64,000 bases of DNA, taken from contig NZ_JACXAG020000001.1 in the NCBI RefSeq assembly GCF_014773435.2, positions 186,001 through 250,000 of the forward strand, read 5' to 3'. Position numbers and translations under genes: made by a program. This document shows positions 18,699 through 25,912 of this stretch, piece after piece (the first letter of the stretch is position 1; each line of letters begins with the position of its first letter). The notes under the pieces were generated by a model that was given only the letters and a program-made list of their open reading frames with translations, was not told the origin of the DNA and made no database searches. The DNA is from Polycladospora coralii. GTDB taxonomy: Bacteria > Bacillota > Bacilli > Thermoactinomycetales > Thermoactinomycetaceae.

Positions 18699-19193
18699 TT
18701 AAGGGTTGGTAAAATCTTTCAACTGGAAATATTTTCGCAAAAATGGCTCTATGTTATCGGTTTCCATGTTTTTCATCAATACTTGTTTATCGATTGCTGA
18801 CTTGTCAGCCTCAAAGCTCATTTGTACTTCATTTCTCTGATAGATCGTAACAAATATGGTTTCAATATTCTCCTTCTCTACAAAAGCGGATTGAACCAGG
18901 TGTCGTAGATCTGTCCATTGTTTTTCTTTTATCGTTTGTTCTGGATAAGTAAGTTCTAGGTATAATGCGCGTTCAGTCCAGTCAGCTGTTTTAAGATCAC
19001 CTGTAAGGGAAAGTGACATTAAAAAATCAACTAAGTTTTGCATTGTGATCACTTTGTCCTCGCTTTTTTTAAATACAGGTAGATCGCCTTCTAATTGTGA
19101 CGAGGACTGTAATACAGGAACCAGAGACAGTAACAAAACCAACAAGACAGACACAAACATCGTAGCAGCGATCCGCTTCCCTATTTGTATCAT
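18699..19193 (-). CDS. Membrane-anchored protein of unknown function
   Basis: Not recognised. The 164-aa product has a basic N-terminus and one strong hydrophobic segment (about residues 9-28), then a soluble, charged domain expected outside the cell; there is no lipobox cysteine. An AGGAGG is placed 6-7 nt before the ATG. It lies between mtrB and hepS, which are adjacent in B. subtilis, in the same orientation, so it may belong to the same transcript. No enzymatic motif is visible. Confidence 0.7.
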   Translation of the reverse strand: MIQIGKRIAATMFVSVLLVLLLSLVPVLQSSSQLEGDLPVFKKSEDKVITMQNLVDFLMSLSLTGDLKTADWTERALYLELTYPEQTIKEKQWTDLRHLVQSAFVEKENIETIFVTIYQRNEVQMSFEADKSAIDKQVLMKNMETDNIEPFLRKYFQLKDFTNP

Positions 19194-19257
19194 AAGTAAT
19201 CCTCCTCATATTCGCCTTGCTTTATTTTATCGAGGAGGTCGTTTAAACATGTCTATT

Positions 19258-19473
19258 TTATTCTTCAGTTCGTATTTCACCTAACGGCGTAATAATCTTA
19301 GCTTTACCACGAATTTTGACAGCAGATGTATGCTCTGTAAATTGAGCAATCATCACTTCACCTTGATCTAATTTCTCAGAGTGATGAAATCGTGTATCTT
19401 TACCTCTTGTTAATCCAATTACATTCACACCGTTTTCTTCTGCTTTAATAATAAAATATTCTCCACTTGACAT
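19258..19473 (-). CDS. mtrB: Tryptophan RNA-binding attenuation protein (TRAP)
   Basis: Tryptophan-activated 11-subunit ring that binds (G/U)AG repeats. The 71-aa sequence keeps the core [11 protein letters not shown]-like segment (here [22 protein letters not shown], residues 14-35) and the RNA-contacting residues Lys34, Lys53 and Arg55, equivalent to Lys37, Lys56 and Arg58 of the B. subtilis protein. The ribosome binding site AAAGGAGAGG is good. The expected target is the trp leader at 9452-9505. Unlike B. subtilis, it is not directly downstream of folE (mtrA). Confidence 0.97.
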   Translation of the reverse strand: MSSGEYFIIKAEENGVNVIGLTRGKDTRFHHSEKLDQGEVMIAQFTEHTSAVKIRGKAKIITPLGEIRTEE

Positions 19474-19911
19474 GCTATCAATTCCTCTCCTTTATATCTC
19501 ACAACACACTTCTACTCTAGTCTACCATGGAATGGATTCTAAGATCCAAGAAAAAAGGCGATCTGGATCATTCAGCTCCAATTGGCTTCCTATCTGCATG
19601 AACGAAATATTTGTTATATTTGGCTCATCCAATTCCATCATAATAGTGAATCTTGAGTATTAGATTTGTTGATATTCAATGTGATCAAAGCTATGAAAAA
19701 CACACATCCAATACCGGTGTTTTTTTATGTTTAACAGTTGGGTGGCCGATACGGTGGGATTAAAACCAGAAGGGATTCAGCTCATTCGTAGTAGACTGTG
19801 GCTGTTTCATAAATACCTTTCTCTCATATTATATAGAAGTGACGTGCAACAAAAGTATGGTGTAAGTATTAATGCATCTATGTTTACATCCATATTAAAA
19901 GGAGTAGATTC
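19474..19911. other. 438-bp stretch without a convincing gene
   Basis: It holds the upstream region of mtrB (no strong promoter could be assigned), a weak hairpin near 19695-19727 with ACAC/GTGT arms and T/A runs that could be a terminator remnant, and at 19825-19833 a CATATTATA that resembles a sporulation -10 element for the gene at 19912. Short frames at 19472-19663 and 19727-19960 lack ribosome binding sites and are not called. Confidence 0.5.
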
Positions 19912-20526
19912 ATGGCTCATAAAAAGAAGAGAAGAAACGCTAGAGGAGCAAAAAGAATAAGTCAAATAATAGGTGGATCTGGATCCAATGGATTATTAAA
20001 CAATAGGAAAGCATCAAAAACGAATAGGATTACGAAGACTACACGCTCCTTTATGTCTGATCAACCGCTCATTTTTTCTTGGAATTTTTCTGTAGCTGTG
20101 TTAGGATTCAGTTCTTCTATATCTCCAGTCTTTTTGCAAGACGGCGTCTTTAGTTTAGACAATAATCCACAGTTAGGTTCACTTATTTTTAACCCTCCAA
20201 CAGGTACGGTCTCCTCATTAACAAGCGCAATAACGCTCACCCAGCCTGTAAACGTAAGCGAACTAACAGAAGCCTTTATCCGCTGTGGGATATGGACGAG
20301 GCAAGAAAATACAAACAACTTTATACCAACGAATATTTTTGTTGATTTGCCAAAATTCACTGGTTTAAAACCAGTAGGCACTCACTTTACAGCCACTGCA
20401 CATCTATCAAATTCTGTAGATGCTCGTGAGGAGTTTCTTCTCGTCTATTCACTTATGTTTACCTCAAATCCAAATGTAGGCACTGGAATCAGCGGTATAG
20501 GTAAAGCTACAATTGTATTTAACTAG
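19912..20526 (+). CDS. Protein of unknown function with basic N-terminus and beta-rich C-terminal domain
   Basis: Not recognised. The 204-aa product starts with a very basic tail (KKKRR near residue 4; many Lys, Arg and Asn to about residue 48), followed by a polar, beta-strand-like domain rich in Thr, Ser, Asn and Phe with one cysteine. No signal peptide or membrane span. AAAGGAG is 7 nt before the ATG. It interrupts the folE-mtrB neighbourhood on the opposite strand and ends at a long bidirectional hairpin. The composition would fit a spore-surface protein, but there is no direct evidence. Confidence 0.72.
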   Translation: MAHKKKRRNARGAKRISQIIGGSGSNGLLNNRKASKTNRITKTTRSFMSDQPLIFSWNFSVAVLGFSSSISPVFLQDGVFSLDNNPQLGSLIFNPPTGTVSSLTSAITLTQPVNVSELTEAFIRCGIWTRQENTNNFIPTNIFVDLPKFTGLKPVGTHFTATAHLSNSVDAREEFLLVYSLMFTSNPNVGTGISGIGKATIVFN

Positions 20527-20639
20527 GAACAAATAGATCGCGTATTCATTACGCTGATCGTTCAAGTACCAGAGTAACACCCTCACTAACTTACGCTGTC
20601 ATTTCAATTGAGGAAGCTCGAGACCGTTGCAAAAACAAA

Positions 20640-20700
20640 GATTAAAAAAGAACTGTCCCTAGAGTAGTCAATCTACTCTAGGGACAGTTCTTTTTTAATC
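20640..20700. terminator. Bidirectional terminator with 28-bp perfect stem
   Basis: Positions 20640-20667 are an exact inverted repeat of 20673-20700 around a 5-nt loop, with A6 and T6 runs inside the arms. The core GAACTGTCCCT / AGGGACAGTTC is flanked symmetrically. It can stop the plus-strand gene ending at 20526 and the minus-strand tRNA-Pro. The arms are much longer than a terminator needs, so it may be a REP-like or mobile repeat that was co-opted. Confidence 0.8.
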
Positions 20701-20703
20701 GAA

Positions 20704-20777
20704 TCGGGCTAGCCAGATTTGAACTGACGACCTCTTGCGCCCCATGCAAGCGCGCTACCAAGCTGCGCCATAGCCCG
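20704..20777 (-). tRNA. tRNA-Pro (anticodon GGG)
   Basis: A 74-nt cloverleaf on the minus strand: acceptor CGGGCTA with TAGCCCG and discriminator A; D arm GCGC/GCGC enclosing AGCTTGGTA; anticodon stem CTTGC/GCAAG with the 7-nt loop ATGGGGC, giving anticodon GGG; T arm GTCAG/CTGGC with loop TTCAAAT. The start and D-loop are typical of bacterial tRNA-Pro. No CCA is encoded. It should read CCC and CCU. A consensus promoter lies upstream and a long hairpin downstream. Confidence 0.93.
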
Positions 20778-20813
20778 CTATAATGATATGTAAGTTGAAT
20801 TACTAACATAAAA

Positions 20814-20842
20814 ATTATATAACGCGCACGATATAGAGTCAA
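20814..20842 (-). promoter_or_regulatory. Consensus promoter of tRNA-Pro
   Basis: TTGACT (20842-20837) and a perfect TATAAT (20819-20814) are separated by 17 bp. The predicted start is about 30 nt upstream of the mature tRNA. Confidence 0.85.
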
Positions 20843-20897
20843 GAGGTAAATTTAGTTTTATTTACATGGTATTTCTATATTAATCCATACGATTGTT

Positions 20898-21464
20898 TCA
20901 TTTCATTTGGATTAAGCTTAATGCTTCTGCTCTTGCCGCATCATCATTTGTGAAGATACCGCGTACGGCTGATGTAATCGTTTTAGAACCTGGTTTTTTC
21001 ACACCTCTCATCGTCATGCACATGTGCTCTGCTTCCACGACGACGATAACGCCATGAGGCTCTAATGTTTCAACGATGCTATCCGCAACGGTTGAAGTAA
21101 TACGTTCCTGTAATTGAGGGCGTTTGACAACAGCTTCTACTGCACGTGCTAATTTACTAAGACCTGTTACGCGTCCGCCTTGCGGAATATACCCCACATG
21201 AACCTTACCAAAAAAAGGTACCAAATGATGTTCACATGTTGAAAAGAAAGGAATATCTTTTACCAAGACCAACTCTTCGTGATCTTCGCTAAAAATTGTA
21301 GCAAAGTGCTTTTTAGGATCTTCATGCAATCCCGAAAAAATCTCTTCATACATCCTTCCCACACGAGCAGGTGTATCTAGTAACCCTTCACGATCTGGAT
21401 TTTCCCCAACCGCTTCTAAAATCATTCGAACTGCTTCTTCTATCTTTCGTTTATCTACTTGCAT
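20898..21464 (-). CDS. folE: GTP cyclohydrolase I
   Basis: Converts GTP to dihydroneopterin triphosphate, first step of folate synthesis; called mtrA in the B. subtilis trp literature. From the ATG at 21464 (GGAGG 8 nt upstream) the product is 188 aa. Zinc ligands Cys77, His80 (in [10 protein letters not shown]) and Cys149 (in EHMCMTMRG) are in place. The longer frame to 21545 is upstream non-coding sequence. Folate and tryptophan synthesis share chorismate, which explains its link to the trp locus; here a tRNA gene and an unrelated gene separate it from mtrB. Confidence 0.96.
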   Translation of the reverse strand: MQVDKRKIEEAVRMILEAVGENPDREGLLDTPARVGRMYEEIFSGLHEDPKKHFATIFSEDHEELVLVKDIPFFSTCEHHLVPFFGKVHVGYIPQGGRVTGLSKLARAVEAVVKRPQLQERITSTVADSIVETLEPHGVIVVVEAEHMCMTMRGVKKPGSKTITSAVRGIFTNDDAARAEALSLIQMK

Positions 21465-21528
21465 CCTAGTATCCTCCGTTAATGATCTAAACAAATCAGA
21501 AATGGTATGTACACTTCGTACAAACATT

Positions 21529-21537
21529 ATTATATCA
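21529..21537 (-). promoter_or_regulatory. Extended -10 promoter of folE
   Basis: TG-A-TATAAT on the minus strand (21537-21529) lies about 65 nt upstream of the folE start; no convincing -35 is present. The same nine-base core occurs before cls. Confidence 0.6.
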
Positions 21538-21544
21538 CGCATCA

Positions 21545-21578
21545 TAGAAAAAAGACCTCAAATAAGGTCTTTTTTCTA
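21545..21578. terminator. Terminator after hbs
   Basis: Perfect 14-bp arms (21545-21558 and 21565-21578; core AAGACCT / AGGTCTT) around a 6-nt loop, with A and T runs in the arms. It ends the hbs message before the folE promoter. Confidence 0.88.
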
Positions 21579-21629
21579 CAGGTTGTTATGTATGGCTATC
21601 CATTAACATGGATATATAAAAACACCTGT

Positions 21630-21905
21630 TTATTTGTTCACTTCTTCTTTTAATTGCTTTCCGGCTTTAAAGCTTGGAACTTTACTAGCTGGAATATCAA
21701 TTTCTTCACCTGTTTGTGGGTTGCGCCCTTTACGTGCTTGGCGCTCTTTTACTTCAAAATTTCCAAAACCAATCAGTTGTACTTTATCCCCTTGTTTCAA
21801 AGCATCCGTGATCGCATCAAGGACAGCTTCAACTGATCTCGAAGCATCTTTTTTTGTCATTTCAGTAGCTTCAGCAACTTGATTAATTAATTCCGTTTTA
21901 TTCAT
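21630..21905 (-). CDS. hbs: HU-family DNA-binding protein
   Basis: Nucleoid-associated histone-like protein. The 91-aa product has the N-terminal helix [12 protein letters not shown], the [21 protein letters not shown] arm region with RNPQTG at 61-66, and the [12 protein letters not shown]-terminus. Length and motifs are those of Bacillus HBsu. It follows spoIVA, as in B. subtilis, but has its own promoter and terminator. Confidence 0.97.
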   Translation of the reverse strand: MNKTELINQVAEATEMTKKDASRSVEAVLDAITDALKQGDKVQLIGFGNFEVKERQARKGRNPQTGEEIDIPASKVPSFKAGKQLKEEVNK

Positions 21906-21973
21906 TACAACACCTCCTGTACGAATCCATGACTGACCCGCTATTTAAGCGTGATCTTACATGTGACAATCCT

Positions 21974-22002
21974 ATACTAATATAGACATTGGCGAAGTTC
22001 AA
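21974..22002 (-). promoter_or_regulatory. Promoter of hbs
   Basis: TTGAAC (22002-21997) and TAGTAT (21979-21974) with 17-bp spacing on the minus strand, about 70 nt before the hbs start. Confidence 0.6.
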
Positions 22003-22032
22003 GTAATTAAACGGTATTTTTTGTCTGAAATA

Positions 22033-22060
22033 AAAAAAAGCGCTAACGTTGCGCTTTTTA
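22033..22060 (-). terminator. Terminator after spoIVA
   Basis: AAAAAGCGC and GCGCTTTTT arms around a 7-nt loop, just after the spoIVA stop at 22067, with a T run in the minus direction. Confidence 0.8.
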
Positions 22061-22066
22061 AAATGT

Positions 22067-23545
22067 TTATAATATGATGGCAATTAATCCTCCAGATCCT
22101 TCGTTGATGATTCGTTCTAATGTTTCCTGAAGCTTGTATCTTGCATTTTCTGGCATCATGGAGAGCTTTGCCTGAATACCTTCACGAACAATTTGACTTA
22201 ACGATCTGCCAAAAATATCAGATTCCCAGATTTTTAAAGGATCTCGTTCAAAATCACGCATCAGATAATTAACCAATTCTTCACTCTGCCGTTCTGTACC
22301 AATAATCGGCGCAAATTCAGAATGCACATTTACTTTAATCATGTGAATGGACGGTGCAGTAGCTTTCAAGCGAACACCGAAACGACTTCCTTGACGAATT
22401 AATTCTGGTTCATCTAGTGCCATTTCTTCTAATGTAGGTGCTGACACGCCATAACCTGTTGTCCTCACCATTTTTAAACCTTCTGCTACTTTATCATATT
22501 CTCGTTTGGCCATGCTTAACTCTTGCATTAACTCTAACAAGTGATCTTTCCCCCGAATTTCTACTCCAACTACTTCCGTCAAGACTTGATCATACAGTTC
22601 ATTAGGTGCAAACAAATCGATTTCAGCTACACCTTGCCCCATATCCATACCCGAAAGTGCAGCCTTATCAATAAAAGAGTAATCGTAAAAATGCCCTACC
22701 ACCCGATCTACATCCCGTAAGCGTTTTATATCTTTTACAGTCTCTCGAACTGAGTTTTCGTACTCGCGACGCAACCAATGTTCTTCGTCTAGTACCATCA
22801 CCCAGCTTGGTAAGTTCACATTTACTTCATGCACCGGAAACTCATATAAAACTTCACGTAGAACGCCCAAAATATCCTCTTCACCCATCGTAGCTACACT
22901 TATGGCAACGACTGGTATATCATATTTTTCAGCCAGTTCTGCACGTAAGTTTTGTGCTTGTTCACTATAAGGGCGTGAGCTATTTAAGAGCATAATAAAT
23001 GGTTTACCTACTTCTTTTAACTCATCTACAATTCTTTCTTCTACTTCTTCATAAGAAGCGCGAGAGATATCGGCTATGCTGCCGTCAGTCGTCATAACAA
23101 TTCCTAAGGTAGAATGTTCCTGTATGACTTTGCGTGTTCCTACCTCTGCTGCTTCTTGAAAAGGAATGGGCTCTTCAAACCATGGGGTGTTAATCATGCG
23201 AGGGCCATTTTCATCCTCGTAGCCTTTGGCACCTTCGATCGCATACCCGACACAATCAACCAAACGAATATTAACATCTAGTCCTTCACCAACATGTACA
23301 CTTACCGCATTGTTAGGTACAAACTTAGGTTCAATGGTTGTGATGGTTTTTCCAGCACCACTATGTGGTAGTTCATCCGTTGCCCGTATACGATCTGACT
23401 CGTCAGAAATATTAGGAATAACTACCTGCTCCATAAAACGTTTAATAAATGTAGACTTCCCGGTGCGCACCGCACCGACCACACCCAGGTAGATGTCTCC
23501 TCCTGTTCGTTCTGCTATATCTTTCAAAATATCTACTTTTTCCAC
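22067..23545 (-). CDS. spoIVA: Stage IV sporulation protein A (spore coat basement ATPase)
   Basis: ATPase that polymerises on the outer forespore membrane to form the base of the spore coat. The Walker A motif is GAVRTGKST (residues 24-32) in the N-terminal GTPase-like domain, with NISDESDRIRATDELPHSGAGKTITT as switch region; the C-terminus ends in GGLIAIIL, close to the hydrophobic end needed for membrane anchoring. The length of 492 aa matches the family. It begins with GTG behind GAAGGAGG. A sigma E promoter lies upstream. It shows that the host is an endospore former. Confidence 0.98.
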   Translation of the reverse strand: MEKVDILKDIAERTGGDIYLGVVGAVRTGKSTFIKRFMEQVVIPNISDESDRIRATDELPHSGAGKTITTIEPKFVPNNAVSVHVGEGLDVNIRLVDCVGYAIEGAKGYEDENGPRMINTPWFEEPIPFQEAAEVGTRKVIQEHSTLGIVMTTDGSIADISRASYEEVEERIVDELKEVGKPFIMLLNSSRPYSEQAQNLRAELAEKYDIPVVAISVATMGEEDILGVLREVLYEFPVHEVNVNLPSWVMVLDEEHWLRREYENSVRETVKDIKRLRDVDRVVGHFYDYSFIDKAALSGMDMGQGVAEIDLFAPNELYDQVLTEVVGVEIRGKDHLLELMQELSMAKREYDKVAEGLKMVRTTGYGVSAPTLEEMALDEPELIRQGSRFGVRLKATAPSIHMIKVNVHSEFAPIIGTERQSEELVNYLMRDFERDPLKIWESDIFGRSLSQIVREGIQAKLSMMPENARYKLQETLERIINEGSGGLIAIIL

Positions 23546-23635
23546 GAAATGACCTCCTTCAAGGCTCCTTCTTTCTGGAATTGTCGCCGGTGCGAAGGCG
23601 CTACCCCTCTCTCCGGTCCTCCCTTGGACAATACT

Positions 23636-23662
23636 AATATATGAAAAAAATACGTTAATATG
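23636..23662 (-). promoter_or_regulatory. Sigma E promoter of spoIVA
   Basis: On the minus strand the -35-like TTCATATT (core 23662-23657) and the -10 CATATATT (23643-23636) are 13 bp apart, close to the sigma E consensus (KMATATT and CATACANT). spoIVA is a known sigma E gene, which supports the call. Confidence 0.65.
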
Positions 23663-23740
23663 AATCTGATTCTAAAAAAAGAAAACCTGCCAATAACGAC
23701 CGATGTCGATGAACTTACAGTGTGTTACTAACCGTCATGC

Positions 23741-23806
23741 CGCTATACGAAGTTCCGCTCCAAACCTACTTCCTCATTTTGGCTAATCGATACTACTGAT
23801 TTTTCG
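23741..23806 (+). repeat. Dispersed repeat copy A (CTCATTTTGG family)
   Basis: CGCTATACGAAG, then ACTTCCTCATTTTGG (23768-23782), then ATCGATACTACTGA. It shares this order of blocks with copies at 38656-38704 and 59579-59627. Confidence 0.5.
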
Positions 23807-23996
23807 TTAATTAAAAAGACTGTTTAGAAGTAGGACTTTTCGTTCTAAACCCAGCTACTTTAACCGTAGCCGATAGCCTTCCTAATATAAAAACGCCAGG
23901 AATAATAAGTAAGTGAATCCAAAAATCTCGCATTCCACTTCACCTTCTCCATCATTTCTACAAATTTATTTCACATTTTATGTCCCTATCTTTAAA

Positions 23997-24049
23997 AATA
24001 TGCAAAGAACCTCCTTATGTGGTTTACATAAGGAGGTTCTTTGCATATT
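23997..24049. terminator. Terminator with 24-bp perfect stem after the yphF-like gene
   Basis: Positions 23997-24020 and 24026-24049 are exact inverted repeats around GGTTT; core AAGAACCTCCTTATGT. On the minus strand the stem is followed by a T run. It starts 4 nt after the stop of the lipoprotein gene. Confidence 0.85.
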
Positions 24050-24052
24050 TTC

Positions 24053-24763
24053 TTATTCTTCCAGTTCGACAAATACAGGTTCCTGATTGACAATTTTCAT
24101 CGGTGGTGAATACGAGGGTGCAAATAGATCTTCTAACGCTAACCACTCTCTTAGATCTTGATCAGCTTGTGGTGGTTTCTTTGACTCCTGCATCTTTCTC
24201 ATTACTTCATTTCGATAGTCGACATATACATTTCCTGACTGATCCATTACTAATGGCAATTTCTCGCCTGGGGTATATGGACTTTCAACCCATACTTCTT
24301 TTGTTCCTAGCTTTTCATAATCAATCGAAAAGATGTGGTTTGTAATTTGATCTATACTGGGTAGCTTACCCTTTTTTTCTAATTGGGTTTTTACATAAGG
24401 CTCAATTTTTTTCACCCGATCTTGAATCCTTAAGTCAAGTAGACGAACGGTGGGCTTCTCCCCCGTATTTACAATCACATAGTAGAAATATCCGCCATTC
24501 TCAAAAGCAGATGGTGGAATTTCTCCCAAGATTGGCCCGATCTCCTTAAAGTCGACTAAATAATGTGTAGTCAACATGGTTTCATTTTCTCGATATTGAA
24601 ATGGGAGTATATTTCTTTGTTTCTCATATGTTTCCAAAGCAGATTGAACACGCATCACATGCTGTGGAAGTTGGTCCAACTGTTGTCTTTTTTGATCGGG
24701 ATAACATGCAGTTAATAGTCCTAAGCATAATAACAAAAATAAAAACCGAGTCAAACGGTTCAT
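24053..24763 (-). CDS. yphF: Lipoprotein of the YphF type
   Basis: From the ATG at 24763 (TAGGAGGG upstream) the product has a lipoprotein signal: basic start, hydrophobic run, LLTAC lipobox with Cys20. The 236-aa product has a mature domain that is hydrophilic, and no enzymatic motif is seen. Its position between gpsA and spoIVA, behind a small two-span membrane protein, matches yphE-yphF of B. subtilis, where YphF is an uncharacterised lipoprotein of similar length. The assignment rests on synteny and architecture; the function is unknown. Confidence 0.75.
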   Translation of the reverse strand: MNRLTRFLFLLLCLGLLTACYPDQKRQQLDQLPQHVMRVQSALETYEKQRNILPFQYRENETMLTTHYLVDFKEIGPILGEIPPSAFENGGYFYYVIVNTGEKPTVRLLDLRIQDRVKKIEPYVKTQLEKKGKLPSIDQITNHIFSIDYEKLGTKEVWVESPYTPGEKLPLVMDQSGNVYVDYRNEVMRKMQESKKPPQADQDLREWLALEDLFAPSYSPPMKIVNQEPVFVELEE

Positions 24764-24776
24764 GTAAAAAACCCTC

Positions 24777-24938
24777 CTAACCAAACAATAACCTTAAAAT
24801 AACAAGTAACGTAAAGAATAACAATACAAACGAGATCGAATTTAAAACCCATCGCAACCATGTTCTATTTTGTTGCCTCCCGATAGCAATCAATAAATTA
24901 ATCAATACCAGCAAAAATAATATAATCATTAACTCCAC
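24777..24938 (-). CDS. yphE: Small two-span membrane protein of the YphE type
   Basis: A 53-aa frame that begins with GTG at 24938, 8 nt after GAAAGGGG. It encodes one hydrophobic helix (about residues 3-19), a short basic linker (GRQQNRTWLRW) and a second helix (about residues 31-52). Its stop overlaps the ribosome binding site of the downstream lipoprotein gene, which indicates translational coupling. By position it matches yphE of B. subtilis, which also encodes a very small membrane protein. No other sequence evidence for the symbol. Confidence 0.7.
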   Translation of the reverse strand: MELMIILFLLVLINLLIAIGRQQNRTWLRWVLNSISFVLLFFTLLVILRLLFG

Positions 24939-24977
24939 AGAACATACCCCTTTCAATACCCCTATTATAAAATTTAT

Positions 24978-25007
24978 TTTGTAAGATTCCTATCTCATCA
25001 TTGTCAA
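24978..25007 (-). promoter_or_regulatory. Possible promoter of the yphE-yphF pair
   Basis: TTGACA (25007-25002) with TACAAA (24983-24978) at 18-bp spacing on the minus strand; a TATAAT-like sequence also lies closer to the gene but has no partner -35. Confidence 0.4.
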
Positions 25008-25127
25008 ACACGTGACTTTCACAAATCCACTACTGCCTAACCAAGAACTAGACACCTTACCCAATCCAAATACACCTAAGTATGCATATGATAGATGGAC
25101 ACTTGCCTTTAATGGAGGGGAAATCTA

Positions 25128-25748
25128 TTGGCTAAAAAACCGACGAAGACCACTGCGAAAAAAAGGCCATCAAAACGACCTGTTACGCCAACTAAATATA
25201 AAAAACCAATGGCACGTAAACCACCTGCACCACCGATTGCAGAACCTGACATGGATGAGATTTTCGAGAATGAACCTTATCAAACCTCTATCGTTCCCAA
25301 GCTAGCACGAGATCTGTCGTCCATTAACATCGCGAAAGTATTAACCAACTTTATGACTTTTCGTTCCACAGTTAAAGATGTAAGTACTTCCATTCAAAAA
25401 TTAGAAAAAATGATGGACTCTGCCTATGATATGTTCGAACTCTCATCTCAGTTTTTTGGCGATACCAAAAAGCGTGGCAAGCGTTCACCATTCTTACCAC
25501 CTCCACGACCTAAACATGAACAAGGTGACGATATTCCTATTATTAATTTACCTGAAGGAAATCATAAAGGTCCACTCAACTCTAATTTTCTAAGTATGCT
25601 AGGCCCACTCAGCGGTGTCTTAAAAAATGTAGACATCGCGCAAATCATGAAAATCATGCAATCACCTTTTGCACAAAAAATGATATCCAACTTATTAAAA
25701 GCAAACGGAGCACGAACACAAAGTTTAAATCGTTCAAAAAAAAGGTGA
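25128..25748 (+). CDS. Basic protein of unknown function
   Basis: Not recognised. The start is TTG behind GGAGGGG, giving a 206-aa product. Residues 1-38 are rich in Lys, Pro, Thr and Arg; the middle (about 50-105) is likely helical (STVKDVSTSIQKLEKMMDSAYDMFE); the C-terminal third has hydrophobic helical patches (FLSMLGPLSGVLKNVDIAQIMKIM). There is no signal peptide. The stop lies inside a strong terminator, so it is monocistronic. The basic low-complexity N-terminus is compatible with a coat-associated or DNA-interacting protein; no function is assigned. Confidence 0.75.
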   Translation: MAKKPTKTTAKKRPSKRPVTPTKYKKPMARKPPAPPIAEPDMDEIFENEPYQTSIVPKLARDLSSINIAKVLTNFMTFRSTVKDVSTSIQKLEKMMDSAYDMFELSSQFFGDTKKRGKRSPFLPPPRPKHEQGDDIPIINLPEGNHKGPLNSNFLSMLGPLSGVLKNVDIAQIMKIMQSPFAQKMISNLLKANGARTQSLNRSKKR

Positions 25749-25768
25749 AGCGAAATCGCTTCACCTTT
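25743..25768 (+). terminator. Terminator of the 25128 gene
   Basis: GGTGAAGCGA and TCGCTTCACC with a 2-nt centre, followed by T6; the gene's TGA is in the left arm. Confidence 0.9.
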
Positions 25769-25912
25769 TTTATTTCCACATCATCTTCAGTTGAGACTTG
25801 ATGCTGCATCCCTGTCCCAGTGCTTTCTCGCTCAAGTGAAATTGATAATGTGTAAAGCTATTACAAAATATGTCTGATGAATCAAGCTTGCAACACGAAA
25901 ACCGCCCAAAAA

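Larger units (their letters stand above)
23546..24052. other. 507-bp intergenic region with spoIVA promoter, a repeat copy and a terminator
   Basis: No gene is supported. It contains the sigma E promoter of spoIVA, one copy of the dispersed CTCATTTTGG repeat (23741-23806) and the terminator of the yphF-like gene. The 120-nt spoIVA leader is GC-richer than its surroundings, with a CGCCGGTGCGAAGGCG imperfect palindrome near 23585-23600. Confidence 0.6.

Noticed and set aside
19727-19960. Plus-strand 77-codon frame before the 19912 gene
   Set aside because: No ribosome binding site, no recognisable motif, and its end overlaps the well-supported start at 19912.
21465-21545. Longer FolE start (ATG 21545)
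   Set aside because: The extra 27 codons include the folE promoter, and the conserved protein begins at 21464.
25012-25305. Plus-strand 97-codon frame overlapping the 25128 gene
   Set aside because: The alternative frame from TTG 25128 has GGAGGGG and extends to a terminator; the first frame has no ribosome binding site.
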